Shown here: positions 63,970 to 64,000 of the stretch, piece by piece
How positions within the stretch are numbered: the stretch's first letter is position 1
Layout of the letters: the number at the start of each line of letters is the position of its first letter
Assembly: GCF_011193355.1 (NCBI RefSeq)
Contig: NZ_CP049780.1
Location: 2,600,252 to 2,664,251, forward strand
DNA from: Streptomyces sp. JB150
Lineage (GTDB): Bacteria; Actinomycetota; Actinomycetes; Streptomycetales; Streptomycetaceae
Direction: 5' to 3'
Length of the DNA: 64,000 bases
Notes under the pieces: model-generated
Told to the model about the DNA's origin: nothing
Database searches by the model: none
The model's input: the letters and a program-made list of their open reading frames with translations, nothing else
Made by a program: the position numbers and the translations under genes

Positions 63970-64000
63970 GGGGGCCCGGTCGTGAACCGACCGGGCCCCC
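63970..64000 (+). terminator. Terminator of the ribose operon
   Basis: 13-bp stem GGGGGCCCGGTCG / CGACCGGGCCCCC with a 5-nt loop, ending at the window edge. Confidence 0.88.

Overview
The window is from a Streptomyces chromosome. The evidence is very high GC with strong third-position bias, chaplins and rodlins (spore and aerial-hypha surface proteins), a melC1-melC2 tyrosinase pair, a second SSB paralogue (SsbB type), an XRE/DUF397/HATPase set, class-E-type LAXTG sortase signals, and GTG/TTG starts with 4-bp gene overlaps. The sequence looks like a core-chromosome segment: I see no integrase, transposase or CRISPR.

Layout. 0-9 kb: the N-terminal part of EttA (cut by the window edge), a DUF6928-type protein whose frame lacks its stop, a thioester-domain LAXTG surface protein, SsbB and a pair of membrane-associated GTPases. 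9-13.5 kb: tRNA-Arg(TCT), a short chaplin (chpG-like), tyrosinase and its copper chaperone, two unknown secreted proteins and a second short chaplin (chpF-like). 13.9-26.8 kb: an eight-gene, translationally coupled exopolysaccharide operon (two GT4 glycosyltransferases, sugar-phosphate transferase, O-antigen-ligase-like protein, MurJ-type flippase, polysaccharide deacetylase, Wzz-like protein, FemAB/GNAT-like transferase), then a convergent GH26 glycanase and an ATP-grasp protein. 26.9-27.8 kb: an LPETG-anchored protein with a PPPTHT stalk and what looks like a decayed chaplin domain. 28-32 kb: an ABC exporter whose ATPase is fused to a secreted-type alpha/beta hydrolase. 32.9-39.2 kb: a myo-inositol catabolic operon (iolC, aldolase-like, iolB, iolD, mmsA/iolA) with a clear promoter and palindrome. 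39.4-41.3 kb: a small HTH protein and a stand-alone condensation-domain protein.

41.5-47.5 kb is the most distinctive part: nine consecutive small exported proteins. Three are rodlins, one is a two-domain LAXTG chaplin, and five are small proteins I cannot assign to a named family. The five include two paralogous two-Cys proteins with an NLFRPYQECSPQT motif, two paralogous four-Cys proteins, and Gln/Pro-repeat proteins. Several share nearly the same start (MRKL or MRTF) and leader DNA, each block ends in a strong hairpin, and two rodlins share 154 bp of almost identical 3' sequence. Together with the BldN-like promoters seen at the chaplins, this suggests a larger aerial-surface coat toolkit than chaplins and rodlins alone.

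47.6-64 kb: a CsoR-operated copZ-copA copper operon, citrate synthase, a RecD2-type helicase, an XRE/DUF397 pair divergent from a HATPase and an Rpn-like protein, a cupin, and a LacI-controlled ribose-type ABC operon (permease fused to its binding protein) ending with rbsK and rbsD.

Functions were assigned by reading motifs and recalled family features only. No database search was run.
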